A stretch of 64,000 nt of DNA from Centrapalus pauciflorus (GCA_020465985.1 JAANYP010001810.1:179998-243997), one strand, 5' to 3'. Positions 11,897-23,603 are shown, numbered from the stretch's first letter. The notes: generated by a model not told the origin, from the sequence alone. Numbers and translations are program-made.

Positions 11897-14088
11897 TTAG
11901 CTTTGTTCAAACAGACTTGGATAGGTAGCTTTCATGACATCTTTAGATTTCCAAGACTGATGTGAACCTTTGTGGTGTTTCCACTGAACGAGCACCATCT
12001 GTATCTCTTTATTGCGAAACTTTTTGGTCTTTGAGTCCAGAATACATTCTGGCTCCTCAACCACTCGAAGCTATTCATCAATTTGTAGATTAACTTGTGG
12101 TATCTGCATTCTCTTTCATCTGCTAGGCTCTTTCGTAGATGACTAACATGGAATACCGGCTAATGGCGATTAAAGACGGTAAGATTAAAGACGGTAAGAT
12201 TAACTTGTGGTATCTGCATTCCCGCTATGTCCTTCGGCAATTAAAGACGGTAAGATTGATTCCCTACCTTTTCAACGATCTTGAACGGACCAATAATCTT
12301 GGAGCTAGCTTGTTTCGCTTTATGAATCACGCCACATTCTTCATTGGAGATACTTTCAGCATCACCCAATCATTAACTGCAAAACTTATAGATCGATGAC
12401 GATTGTCGTAATATGACTTCTGTCTGCTTTGAGCTTCAAGAATATTTCTTCTAACAAGGTGAATCTTATGAGTCAACTGTAGAAGGGCAGGACCCGCTAA
12501 TGGCGATTCACCTGTTTCACGCTGGTAGGTGGGAGTTCTGCACTTTCGTCCGTATAAAGCTTTAGAAGGAGTCATCTTGATCGTGGAATGATAACTGTTG
12601 TTGTATGAGAATTCGACCAAAGGAAAATGGTCATCCCAGTTACCACCCAAATCAAGGATGCAGGCACGGAGCATATATTCAAGAGTTAAGATAGTGCATT
12701 CACTTTGGCCATCTGCATTAGGATGATAAGTTGTACTCATAGAGATCCGAGTACTCATCCCCTCTTGCAGCGCTTTCCAAAATCTCGAAGTGAAACGACT
12801 ATCGCAATCAGAGACGATAGACTTCGGCACACCATGACGAGAAATAACTTCAGTGATGTACATATGTGCCAGTCTATCAAGAGCATAAGTCTCTTTCATT
12901 GGTATAAAGTGAGCTGACTTTGTTAAACGATCCACGACTACCCAGATGGAGTCGTGCTGTCTTTTAGTTTTAGGCAACTTGGTAACGAAGTCCATAGTTA
13001 TATGCTCCCACTTCCATTCAGGAATTGGTAGTGGTTGCATATCCCCAAAGGGTTTCTGGTGTTCTGCCTTAACCATTTGACAGACTCTGCAGCTTTCAAC
13101 GTATTGACCGATGTTTTTCTTCATTCCTGGCCACCAATAATACTCTTTCAAAATCGAAGTACATCTTTGAGCTGCCAGGATGAATAGATAACTTGCACTT
13201 GTGGGCTTCGGATAAAAGAGTGTTGCGAATAGAACCATACTTAGGAATCCAGATTCAGTTTCCTTTGAGACATTGAAGTCCCAAATGATTCGTAGATAAG
13301 AATTGAAGTTACCCTTTGAGATTTTCAGAACATATTTTTTCTTCTTTCAATGCTTCGGCTTGAGCAGATTTGATGTCTTTGATCAGATCGGATGAGAATA
13401 TCACAGGAGTCAGGCCATAGCAACACTTTTCTGGATACACTTTCCTACTCAAAGCATCCGTGACCACATTGGCTTTGCCGGGATGGTACAAGATCTCACA
13501 ATCATAGTCCTTGATAAGCTCCAAGGACCGTCGCTGTTTCATATTCAGATCCTTTTGAGTAACGAGGTGTTTGAGGCTTTTATGGTCAGTATAAAGCTGA
13601 CACTTAGTCCCATAAAGATAATGATGCTAGCTTTTCAATGCAAAGGTAACGGCAGCCAACTCAAGATCACGAGTTGGTGCGCTTTTCTCATAATCTTTCA
13701 ATTGCCTTGAAGCGTAGGCAATGACTTTTCCCTTTCGCATGAGGACACAACCTAAACCTTTACCAGATGCATCGCTATAGACTGTGTAGTCATCATTGCC
13801 CTCTGGTATGGCTAGGATTGGTGCTTGAATAAGATTCTGCTGCAAAGTTTCAAATGCCTTTTGCTGTTTATCCGCCCATACGAAAGGAGTGTTCTTCCGT
13901 GTTAGCATCGTGAGTGGCACAGCAATCTTCGAGAAGTCTTTAAAGAATCGCCGGTAGTAACCAGCCAATCCAAGGAAGCTTCTGATTTTGGAGGCATTGC
14001 GAGGCGTTTGCCACTTTTGAACAGCCTCGACTTTAGATGGATCAACTAAAATACCTTCGCCAGATACAACCTGGACAAGGAGTTGAAT
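11897..14088 (-). pseudogene. pol: pol of gypsy A: RNase H, integrase and chromodomain-like end
   Basis: Downstream of the intron-like segment the minus strand reads IQLLVQVVSGEGI, then the RNase H part (13968-13627, AGYYRRFFKDFSK to YSDASGKGLGCVL), the rest of RNase H (13542-13309, LSRKVYPEK) and integrase (13238-12327). Integrase keeps the HHCC-type CRVCQMVKAEH and the acidic residues in MDFVTKLP, VSDCDSRF and QSECTILTLE. The C-terminal chromodomain-like segment ends at TAA 11899-11897. A scrambled filler at 12150-12262 destroys the region after the integrase core, and several frameshifts separate the pieces. Confidence 0.88.
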
Positions 14089-14176
14089 CTATAATGATAA
14101 CAAAGTAGAATTTCAAGTTTTTTTATTCGAACAAAGAATGCTTAGGAAATAGCTCAGGACAATATAAAAATTATAC
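14089..14176 (-). other. Intron-like GT-AG segment in gypsy A pol (88 bp)
   Basis: In minus sense the RT frame runs to the CAG codon 14179-14177, then GTATAATTTTTATATTG begins. The segment ends TCATTATAG at 14089 and coding resumes with ATTCAACTC. It is AT-rich and stops the frame if retained. Removal is phase 0. The same segment occurs in both copies of gypsy C. Confidence 0.78.
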
Positions 14177-14690
14177 CTGTCTGAGCCAGAATTCGCGTTT
14201 ATAAAGTTTTGTGTAGAGACTTTCTTTTCTCAATAACTCTAGCAATTCACGCAGATGAACAACATGTTCAGCCTCCGTTTGGAGTAAATCAGAATATCGT
14301 CTATGAACACGATAACTGACTTATCCAGCATAGGTCTGCACACACGATTCATGAGATCCATGAACGCCACTGGTGCATTTGTCAGACCGAAAGGCATTTC
14401 GAGAAATTCGTAATGACCATATCTCATTAGGAAAGTTGTCTTTGGAATATCCTCATCTCTGACTTTTAACTAATGATAGCCAGAACGAATATAAATTTCG
14501 GAGAAGTAACTTGCTCCCTGGAGCTAATCAAATAAATCATCGATTCTGGGCAAAGGATACTTATTCTTGATGGTGACTTTGTTCAATTCCCGATATTCGA
14601 TGCACATATGAAGAATTTCGTCTTTCTTTTTAACGAACAAGACAGGTGCACCCCACGGAGATGAACTAGGTCGGATAAATCCTTTGGCTA
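14177..14690 (-). pseudogene. pol: RT domain of gypsy A, part after the Copia-B insertion
   Basis: Reads the RT core up to WLRQ just before the intron-like segment. The catalytic FIDDILIYS and the FGLTNAP motif are present, but stops occur in the N-terminal third (near LFDQL and GYHQL) and a frameshift follows FIDDILIYSK. Copia-B has cut the gene at 14690; the upstream half continues at 52510. Confidence 0.87.
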
Positions 14691-15332
14691 TGTTGGAAAT
14701 ATTCTAAGTATGTCAAGCTGTTAGTTAGATTTCTCAAACTGTTAGTAGTATTTCTATGTAATTACAAAGTTCAAGCTGCTAGTTCAATAAGTTCAAGCTG
14801 CTAGTACAAAAGTTCAAGCTGCCAGAGTTAAATGTTCAAGCTGCTCAACAGATTAACAACAGAAAGTGTTGAAATTCAGGAAGTGATATATATTTCAAGA
14901 TTTGAATATCTTCCAAGCATATCTACTACCAGAGAAATCAGAGTTCATCAAAGAAACAAATCAGAAGGCTATATATATAGATAGACTAGGTCTTTCTATT
15001 GTAAGTCTGTACGTGCAAGTTATGTAATTGTGTGCTTCATTGTAATTGCTTTCTGATAAAGTTTCTCAAGCCTCTAAGGTTGTAAAACCCTAAAAACAGT
15101 CTGTGTTCTTCGTCTAATCAAACAGATTAGAGGTGATTGTAATCAGTGATTTTGACAATATAAAGGAGTTGATTTTGATAATATTTATCTGTTATTTATT
15201 CTGAAAGTTTTCTTAAAACAATTAAGTGTTATTCCGCAAACTTATTAATTGGACTTTGATTCAAAACAAGGTTATTGGTTTACACTATGATTTATTAAAA
15301 CCAGTTAATCTTAGGTGATTTTGATCTTGACA
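14691..15332 (+). repeat. 5' LTR of Copia-B
   Basis: Begins TGTTGGAAATATTC and ends GATCTTGACA. Its first 160 bases hold six degenerate copies of GTTCAAGCTGCTAGT, possibly enhancer-like. A TATATATA box lies at 14970-14977. Confidence 0.95.
14970..14977 (+). promoter_or_regulatory. TATA box in the Copia-B 5' LTR
   Basis: GCTATATATATAGA about 280 bases into the LTR; the same box is at 52147-52154 in the 3' LTR. The position suits an LTR promoter starting about 30 bases downstream. Confidence 0.55.
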
Positions 15333-15334
15333 AG

Positions 15335-15346
15335 TGGTATCAGAGC
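15335..15346 (+). other. Primer-binding site (initiator tRNA-Met), Copia-B
   Basis: TGGTATCAGAGC two bases after the LTR end. Confidence 0.93.
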
Positions 15347-15422
15347 CACAGGTTTTTGTTTGTTATTCTTTGTTTTCAAAGTCAGAAACTTTCCCTATGT
15401 TTTTAAAAATTTATTTTTGGCA

Positions 15423-16585
15423 ATGGAGTTTGAAAATAGCAGTAGTGGATCTGGGCAAGGACTAAAAGTGCCTATGCTTAAACCCACTGAGTTCGAGATG
15501 TGGAAACTCAGGAATCAACAGCACGTTCAATTTATTGATTATGCCCTATGGGAAGCTGTTGAAAATCCTCCTGCAGTTGATCCTGAACTAGATGCTGAGG
15601 GCAAACCCAAAACAACACCTCTAAAAACTGAGATTGAAAGAAAATCTAGAAAGAATGAAGTGAAATCTCTTACTCTTTTACAAATAGCCATTCCTAATGC
15701 TTATCAACATCAGTTTAAAAAATTCTATACTGCTCATTCTCTTTGGATTGCTTTAGAGAAAAGATTTCTTGGCAATGCTAGCACCAAAAGGAATCAAATG
15801 GATATTTTAAAACAGCAGTATGAAAACTTTTCTGGTGGCAAGAATGAAAACCTTAATCAGATTTTTGATAGGTTTAATAAGCTAATAGGTGAATTGGAGA
15901 GTGCTAAAGTCAGCATGGATCAAGATGAAGTAAACATAAAACTTCTCAGATCTCTTGGTGAGGAATGGACAGTCTATGCTGCTCAATGGAGAACCAAAGA
16001 CACTCTAGATGAAATAGAGTTGGATGACCTTTATAACAGCCTGAGAGTGTTTGAATCTGAGATTGAAAATAAAAAAGAAATCATTTTCTTACAATCACAA
16101 TACTGCTCTGCTGTCATCAGCATTAACTGATAAATCAAACTCTTGTGATTCTTTTTCAGGTGCTGATGGTAACTCTTCTGAAGTTCATTATGAAGCATTT
16201 GTTGCAAATGATGGATTGTTTGCTCTTAATGCTGAAGATCTGGAACAAATCCATCCAGATGATTTAGAAGAGATGGACTTAAAGTGGCAGCATGCTATGT
16301 TGACTATGAGGGCCAAAAGATTTCTGAAAAGGAATGGCAGACCAAACTTTCAAGCCAGAGTAGAAGGCAAACCGGCATTTGATAAATCAAATGTTGAGTG
16401 CTTTAAGTGCCACAAACTTGGCCACTTTGCTAAAGAGTGCAGATCACAAGGTCAGCAGCCACCAAGAACCTCAGCAAACAAATCAAACTTCATCCTCACA
16501 AGCTCTTGTCTCTCAAGAAGACAATGTGTTTGACTGGAGTGACCAGACAGAAGAGGAGTTTCAAAATCAAGCTCTTATGGCATAA
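15423..16585 (+). pseudogene. gag: gag of Copia-B
   Basis: The likely start is the ATG at 15423 (MEFENSSSGSGQG), which places the gag core PTEFEMWKLRNQQHVQF at its start. The UBN2 domain follows. A one-base shift in an A-run near 16070-16085 moves the frame; the acidic EDLEQIHPDDLEEMDLKWQ and a canonical knuckle CFKCHKLGHFAKEC (CX2CX4HX4C) follow at about 16400-16441. A second shift near 16445-16475 leads to the frame ending ALMA-TAA at 16585. The protease frame resumes in the same phase, so a single stop separates the last gag frame from pol. Confidence 0.87.
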
Positions 16586-19500
16586 ACATTCACTGTCACT
16601 TCTACTGAACTACCATCTGAGGGCAACCACAGGACCCAACATAAGACAAGATGGCATATGGACAGTGGATGCTCTAGGCACATGACAGGCAACTCTGAAT
16701 GTTTGTCAAATTTCAAAAGCTTTGAAGGAGGGTTTGTTGCATTTGGTGGAAATTCCAAGGGAGGTAAGGTAACAGGTAAGGGTACTGTCAAAGAAGGCAA
16801 TATGATCTTCAATGATGTTTTGTATGTTGAGCAGCTGAAGTACAATTTACTAAGTGTGTCTCAAATCTGTGATAAACAAAACATTGTTTTGTTCATAGAC
16901 TCTGAGTGCATTGTCCTTTCAAAAGATTTTAAAATACCTGAAAATTTTGTTTTACTTAGAACACCAATAAAGGACAATGTCTACTGTTTGGACACAGATC
17001 TTTTATCCAAATCAAATACTTTAAGCTGTTTGATATCCAAAGCATCATCAAATGAGTCTGCTCTTTGGCATAGAAGGATGTGTCACATGAACTTCAAATC
17101 TATAAATGTTTTAGTCAAAAATAACTTGCTAAGAGGTTTACCATAGAAGGAGTTCATTTGTGATGATCATTGTGTAGCATGTCTCAAAGGCAAGCAACAC
17201 AAAACTTCTCATAAGGCCAAAGAAGTAAATTCAATCTCATCTGCTCTTCATCTTATTTATATGGATCTTTTTGGTCCAACATCTATTTTGAGTTTGAATA
17301 AAAGAGCTTACTGTTTAGTCATTGTAGATGATTTCACCAGGTTTACATGGGTTTACATTCTTAGGACTAAGGATGAAACTGCTGAGCTAGTCAAATCCTT
17401 TATTCTTAAGATTGAAAACCAATCAAACTTAAAGGTTAAAGTGATCAAATCAGACAATGGAACTGAGTTTAAAAATCATATCCTAAACAGTTTTTGTGAG
17501 TCTAAAGGCAATGCAAGGCAATATAGTGCACCTAGAGGTTGTTAGAACCATGCTAGATGATTCCAAACTGCCAATGAACTTTTGGGCAGAAGCAGTAAAT
17601 ATAGCCTGTTATGTGCTAAATAGCGTTCAAGTTGTTCAGTCACAATGGAAAACTCCATATGAGTTATTCCATCACAGAATTCCCTTAGTAGCCTTCCTAA
17701 AACCTTTTGGCTGTTCATGCACTATCCTACATACTAAAACTCACTTAGGAAAGTCTGAAAGTAAGGCTGAAGAAGGTTTCTTTGTAGGTTACTCTATTCA
17801 AAGCAAAGCCTATAGGGTGTATAACAGTGTGTCTAAAACCATTGAAGAAAGTGCCAACGTTGAGTTTAATGAAAACACTGCAAATATCAAATGCACTAGT
17901 CCTGATTGGTTGTTTGATTTAGATTCACTAACAAATACTCTGAGCTTTGTTGAGTATTCTGCAGGAACTGCTAGAAACAATGTTGAAACTGTCAGCCCAA
18001 ATTCTCAAGCTGGTACCACATATATTCAAGTTGTTGGCATAAAGTTTCCAACAATTGCAGATTCTGCTACATGGGATGAGTATACTGTACTGCCACTTCT
18101 CTCTTATGACCCACCAGGGGTCCTGATTGATCAACAAGACACAAATACAGAGTGTGAAGTGTCAATCTCAAGTCCTGAAGTAACAGCTCCATCCAATACA
18201 GAACCAGCCTTATCTTCTGATCGAACTGTTACTGAAGCAGAGTCCTCAAGTGGTGCCAATCCCAAGTCCTGAAGTAACAGCTCCATCCAATACGGAACTA
18301 AGGGTTCACAAGTATCATCCTCTCAACCAGATAATGGGAGATCCACGCACTCCTGTGCAGACAAGGACAATGATTCACAAAGAGTCCACTGATGCTGAAT
18401 CAGCAGTCCCTGAATTCAGTCTAGCTGCCTTCGAACATGCATGCTTCATGTCACAATTGGAGCCAAAGATGGCATCTGAGGCACTGAAAGATCCATCTTG
18501 GAATGAGGCAATGCAAGAATAACTTTTTCAATTCAAGATTCAGAATGTATGGACTCTAGTTGACTTGCCTAAAGGTAAGAGGGCAATTGGTACAAGATAA
18601 GTTTTCAGAAACAAGAAGGATGAGAGAGGTGTAGTGATCAAGAACAAAGCAAGGTTGGTAGCTCAAGGATATACTCAAGAAGAAGGAATAGATTATGATG
18701 ATGTCTTTGCCCAAGTAGCAAGGATAGAAGCCATCAGACTGTTCCTAGCTTATGCAAGCTTCAAAGGGTTCAAAGTGTACCAAATGGATGTGAAATCTGC
18801 TCTCTTGTATGGTACAATCGAAGAAGAGGTTTATGTGTGTCAACCCCCTGGATTTGAGGACTATAAGTATCCGGACAGAGTCTACAAGTTAGACAAACCC
18901 CTCTATGGACTCCACCAAGCCCCAAGAGCATGGTATGATACTTTGTCTTCATATCTTCTATAGAATGGATTCAAGAGAGCTACTCTAGACAAGACATTAT
19001 TCATAAAGTCCATCAAATCAGAGATTCTTCTTGTTCAGATCTATGTTGATAAAATTATCTTTGGGTCAACAAATGACACTCTGTGCAAGGAGTTTGAAAA
19101 CCTTAATGCACAAGAAGTTTCAAATGAGTTCAATGGGGGAACTAACCTTCTTTCTAGGATGGAAGGTCAAGCAAAAATCAACTGGACTTTTTATAAGTCA
19201 ATCAAAGTATGTGAATGACATCCTGGAAAAGTTTGGATACAAGGACACCAAAGTGGCAAGCACACCAACGGACACTCATAAGCAGCTTGATGCAGATAAA
19301 GGAGTGGATGTGGATATTCATTTATACAGATCCTTGATAGGTTCCCTAATGTATCTCACATCTTCTAGACCTGATATAATGTTTGTTGTTTGTGTGTGTG
19401 CCGAGTTTCAATGTGCTCCAAAGGATTCACATTTGTTTGCTGTTAAGAGAATCTTTAGATACCTCAAGGGCCAACCAAAATTGGGCCTATGGTATCCTAA

Positions 19501-19984
19501 GGACTCTCCTCTTGAACTAACAGCTTATTCTGACAGTGACTATGGAGGTTGAAACATAGACCATAAGTCCACAACTGGTGGATGTCAATATCTAGGAGCA
19601 AGACTAATCTCTTGGCAGTGCAAAAAGCAGACCACAGTCTCCACTTCATCCACTAAGGCAGAATACGTTGTAGCTGCCAGCTGCTGTTCCCAAGTGATGT
19701 GGATTCAGAACCAACTAAGAGACTATGGTATGAACTTTCTATCTACTCCTATTTATATTGACAATCCAAGTGAAATAAGCATTGTACAATATCCAGTGAA
19801 ATTTCCTAAAACCAAGCACATAGACATTAGCTTTCATTTTATAAGGGGCTGTAATGAGAAAAATTTAATCCAAGTTACCAAAATTCATACAGATGATCAG
19901 TTAGCTAATCTATTTACAAAACCATTTGATGTTGGAAGATTCACATTTCTAGTATCAAATATTGGTATGCTTAATATGGATTAA
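16586..19984 (+). pseudogene. pol: pol of Copia-B: protease, integrase, RT, RNase H
   Basis: Order PR-INT-RT-RH. Protease MDSGCSRHMTG at 16658; GAG-pre-integrase LWHRRMCHMNFKSIN ending at a TAG (17144); integrase zinc part CVACLKGKQHKTSH and core MDLFGP, IVDDFTRF, KSDNGTEF. A deletion at about 17530 after QYSAPR removes the segment that carries the third catalytic acidic residue. RT begins near 18540; QMDVKSALLYG and the LYGLHQAPRAWY motif are clear, but the catalytic YVDD reads YVDK at 19042-19053. RNase H shows YSDSDYGG, then TGA at 19550, STSSTKAEY, and ends at 19984. A roughly 40-base segment near 18165 is repeated near 18258. Confidence 0.92.
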
Positions 19985-20045
19985 TTTGTTTTTCATTATT
20001 CTCTCTTATTTTATGAGGAACATACTTATTAAATGTGCTTAGTTG

Positions 20046-20056
20046 AGGGGGAGACA
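20046..20056 (+). other. Internal polypurine tract after Copia-B pol
   Basis: GAGGGGGAGAC, very like the terminal tract AGGGGGAGA at 51857-51866. It lies 60 bases after pol. Multiple polypurine tracts are known in Sirevirus-type elements. Confidence 0.55.
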
Positions 20057-20216
20057 TTGTTTCGTCAAATGATGCTTAATTTGCAACTAACTCAAGATAC
20101 TAGTTCATTTTCTCGAACTGTTAGTTCTTTCACTTGGTCTGTCAAGTGTGCAGGGTAATTCAGTCATTCTCCATAAGATTGTGCGCGGGACTAGATAATT
20201 TTAAAAACCCTAAACC

Positions 20217-20345
20217 TATAAAGTCCCAGTTTCGTTCAATTGTAACTACCAGTTGAAAAAATATCTTCCACAATCTTTTCATCTTCTCTCTCTGAGCGAT
20301 TCTAACACAGTCGTTCCAAACCCTAAATCACCGTCTTGATCTCAA
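20217..20345 (+). promoter_or_regulatory. Candidate internal promoter and leader for the third ORF of Copia-B
   Basis: A CCTATAAAG box (TATAAA 20217-20222) is followed by a pyrimidine-rich leader (TCTTCTCTCTCTGAG) and then the third ORF's ATG at 20346. Spacing and composition resemble a plant core promoter with a 5' UTR. No transcription evidence. Confidence 0.4.
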
Positions 20346-20931
20346 ATGGAGTTTGTCAAAGAACATAACTGCTTACTCTACTCTCTCAAACATGCTGAAC
20401 TACAACCATTCCATGACATGATGGATTTTCTTCGTGGTTCCCATATCCATTATGCTCTAACTATCAATCCCACTATATACGTCTCTACATAGAGCAGTTC
20501 TGGAAATCCTCCACTGTCAATACCATTAATGGAGTCACTTGTTTTGCATCAATCATTGATGGTATCCCCATTACCATCACTGAGGAGACAATACGCCAAC
20601 ATCTGCATCTTCAAGATGCCACAGGTATATCTAATCTCTCTCTTACTGCTTTAAAAGAAGGTCTTTTTGCTATTGGGTATAGGGGCCCTACTGATTCTTT
20701 TACCTTTTACAAAGCACATTTTGGTCCTAAATGGAAATATCTTTTGCATATTATTCAGCAGTGTATAAGCCCTAAAAGAATTGATTGGTCTGAATTTTCT
20801 TCAAATATTGCCACTGCCTTAGTGTGCTTATCAACAGGCCAGCAGTTTAATTTTTCAAATATGATTTTTCAAGGGATGTTAAGGCACCATGCCCTAAATA
20901 ATGGGAAATTTTTGATGTACCCGCGGTTTTG
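20346..20931 (+). pseudogene. Third ORF of Copia-B, piece 1 of 3
   Basis: The ATG at 20346 opens MEFVKEHNCLLYSLKH; an indel near 20490 shifts the frame before YIEQFWKSSTVN. The frame then continues through ITEETIRQHLHLQDA, KWKYLLHIIQQCISPK and FLMYPRF to the gypsy C insertion at 20931. I recall similar proteins in Asteraceae genomes under unrelated automatic names. Function unknown. No signal peptide or membrane segment is visible here, so the envelope role suggested for Sirevirus third ORFs is not supported. Confidence 0.7.
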
Positions 20932-23193
20932 TGTGAAGGCCACTCATTACGGGGCAGTCCTCAGAGTCTGGGTCCCACATCATGCAACACGATATCAATC
21001 ATAACTAAGACAGAGTAATTATATTGCAGAATTTCAAATTACAAGTACAAAATATTAGGATAAGTTTCATACAGTTTTAGTTCAGAATTACAATTTTCAA
21101 ATTAAATTTATAAAGGGTACAATCTAATTTAATTCATGTCATCATACAATCAAATCAATCTACCCAGACCACCACAAAATTTTCATCTGCCAATCAGTAC
21201 CGAAAGGTTTGTTGAATAGTGGTCTATAAAAACTTCAACTTGATTCTTGTAAGACTTATGAACTAGGTCTGGCATGTGACTTTCCTTTATCTTTTCCTGT
21301 AAAAAAGTGTAAACAACATCTGTAAGCAAAGCTTAGAGAGAATATATATTTTCAGATTACATGCATTGTCAAGCGGATCATGGGTCTAGCATGATATGTC
21401 TTGATTGCCGCTACAGCCACTCATGAGAGAGACATAGTAGTCATAGAGTCGGATGATGTTCAAGCCACGCTCACGCTTTAATTGTGGTGATCAGCCACAT
21501 ACTGGGCTAGCTACCAGTAAATCAACAAGGCGGAACATCGGGGTATCATTACCAAGTTCAATAGAACTGGTGAGATAGCATGGTCTAGAACAATAGACCG
21601 TCAAGGCTTATCATTCTAAGCTGAATCGATATGTCAAAGGTGCGAGCAATAATGAACGCATAAGTCATCAAGGTCAATATAGCAATAAACTCATAGCAAT
21701 ATCTGAAATGAACTATAAGTACAATGTCATGCGGAATGATAAATCAAATAGTTATCATAATCCACAGGGCATCACCGAACCATGGTGAGCACAGGTCACA
21801 ATCCAGCGGATCATGTATGAATGTCAGATTAATCTATCATCAACTATATGTCTCAACCGAAATCTAGCATGTAAAACTGAATATCCATAACTCATAGGTT
21901 CTGTCGTCTTTATCAAGCAGATTTAGATCCACCACCTGAGTTATCCCAGGATTTTATCTTTAATCTGTGTCTATCTGATCTCTGTCAATTATTTTCAAAT
22001 CTGAGACCCACTTTCAATATCTTTAATTTTTAGTTCCTTGTTCAGAATTAATCTGAACCTGTCAAAATTATATCATAGCAAGAATATTTTAGCTTTAAAT
22101 CTTTATCTGATCTGATTCTGATAACTAGTAAGTCATCAAAATAGGACATCCGAATTTGGAAACCAAATTCGGACCAACCGGATTCGGACCAACCGGATTG
22201 GTTATCCGGATTCGGACCAACCGGATCACGCATCCGGATTCAGACCGAAATGACTAATCCGAATTTGGGCCATCCGAAGCATAGGATCCAAAATTGGAGC
22301 ATCCGAATTGGGACTATCCGGATTCAAGCTGGGTCCGAAATAATTACGTCATCCGAATTCGGGTCCCAACCGAATTCGGATCCCGTTACTTATTATTTTC
22401 CAGGATTTGTTCTTGGTGTTCATCTTTTATACTTACGGAATTTCATCAAAATTCCACTAATTACATTTTTAACAACATGCAACTTTAAATAAAGTTATAT
22501 TATCATTATTAGAGTGTTTTTACATAATTTTCCCTATCATTAACAAACTTAATTCCCCAAAATCGTCCAAAAATCAACATTTTTGTCAAGAACATAAATT
22601 TTTACAAAAACTCAGATTTGTACTTATTTTGGACGATCCAACCACTGATTTTTGTTTCTTTAACAACTAATAACATAAATACATGATTATCTATTAAAAT
22701 ATCCAACATGCAACAATAATTTTCAGATCATCAACTCGGTTTTTATGAAACCGAACATAAACTCAAAAATATCGAAATTTAAGTAATTATTACATTGAAT
22801 TCTTGTCGATTGATGATGTTTATAACTTGTTCTTGACTTCAATTCTTCTTTTAATTGCAAAATTTATGGATTTTCCTTGATTTCTTGATGAAGTCGTATG
22901 TAGAGAGAGAAGGAAGAGAGAGAGATTGAAATTTTCTTAGTTGTGTTAATGAGCATTTAAAACCGTTATTTTAGTTTTTATATATCAACTTTACTTAATT
23001 ACGCAATTAACCCCCTTCCACTTTTGTATTTTTACATCTCTGTTAATTTTTATCATCTAGTAATTTATAACAATCATAAATCTAATTAAATAGTTTCATT
23101 AGTTAATTAAATTACAAAACAAATAATGTAATAAAATTACATTATTAACTCAAATACAGAAACTAAAGTTCAGTTAAAAGCTAGGTTGTTACA
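20932..23193 (-). repeat. LTR1 of gypsy C
   Basis: Minus-sense start TGTAACAACC at 23193, end TTCACA at 20932; 2262 bp. It carries an array of ATCCGAATTCGG/ATCCGGATT motifs at 22146-22384. Confidence 0.95.
22146..22384. repeat. Palindromic motif array in LTR1 of gypsy C
   Basis: About fifteen degenerate copies of a 10-12 base motif around CCGAATTCGG, ATCCGGATT or CCGAATTGGG, every 10-20 bases. Equivalent arrays are at 27446-27571 plus 31127-31248 (LTR2), 38085-38324 (LTR3), 10905-11052 and 56098-56257 (A). Confidence 0.9.
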
Positions 23194-23229
23194 GAATGGG
23201 CTCCACCACGCACAAACTTCGTCCCCGAA

Positions 23230-23518
23230 TTAGCTTTGTTCGAACAGACTTGGATAGGTAGCTTTCATGACATCTTTTGATTTCCAAGACTGATGCGAAC
23301 CTTTGTGGTGTTTCCACTGGACGAGCACCATCTGTATCTCTTTATTTCGAAGCTTTTTGGTCTTCGAGTCCAGAATACATTCTGGCTCTTCAACCACTCG
23401 AAGCTTTTCATCAATTTGCAGATTAACATGTGGTATCCGCACTTCTCTGAACAACCTCGACTTTAGATGGATCAACTGAAATACCTTCGCCAGATACGAC
23501 ATGGCCAAGGAATTGAAT
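23230..23518 (-). pseudogene. pol: Truncated pol end, gypsy C internal 1
   Basis: After the intron-like segment the frame reads IQFLGHVVSGEGI-type sequence for only about 70 bases. At about 23446-23450 it jumps into the chromodomain-like tail (VNLQIDEKLRVVEEPECILD to SLFEQS, stop 23230). RNase H and integrase are missing, a deletion of about 1.85 kb compared with internal 2. Confidence 0.9.
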
Positions 23519-23603
23519 CTATAAACAAATCAAAGTGGAATTTTAAGTTTTCATTGATACAACGAACGTTTAGGAAATAGCTCAAGACAATGTTAAATTA
23601 TAC
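23519..23603 (-). other. Intron-like GT-AG segment, gypsy C internal 1 (85 bp)
   Basis: Starts GTATAATTTAACATTG after WLRQ and ends TTTATAG before ATTCAATTCC. Phase 0, same place as in A and internal 2. Confidence 0.8.

Noticed and set aside
15335..15346. Possible tRNA gene at primer-binding sites
   Set aside because: Only the 12 bases complementary to the tRNA 3' end are present; no cloverleaf surrounds any of the PBSs.
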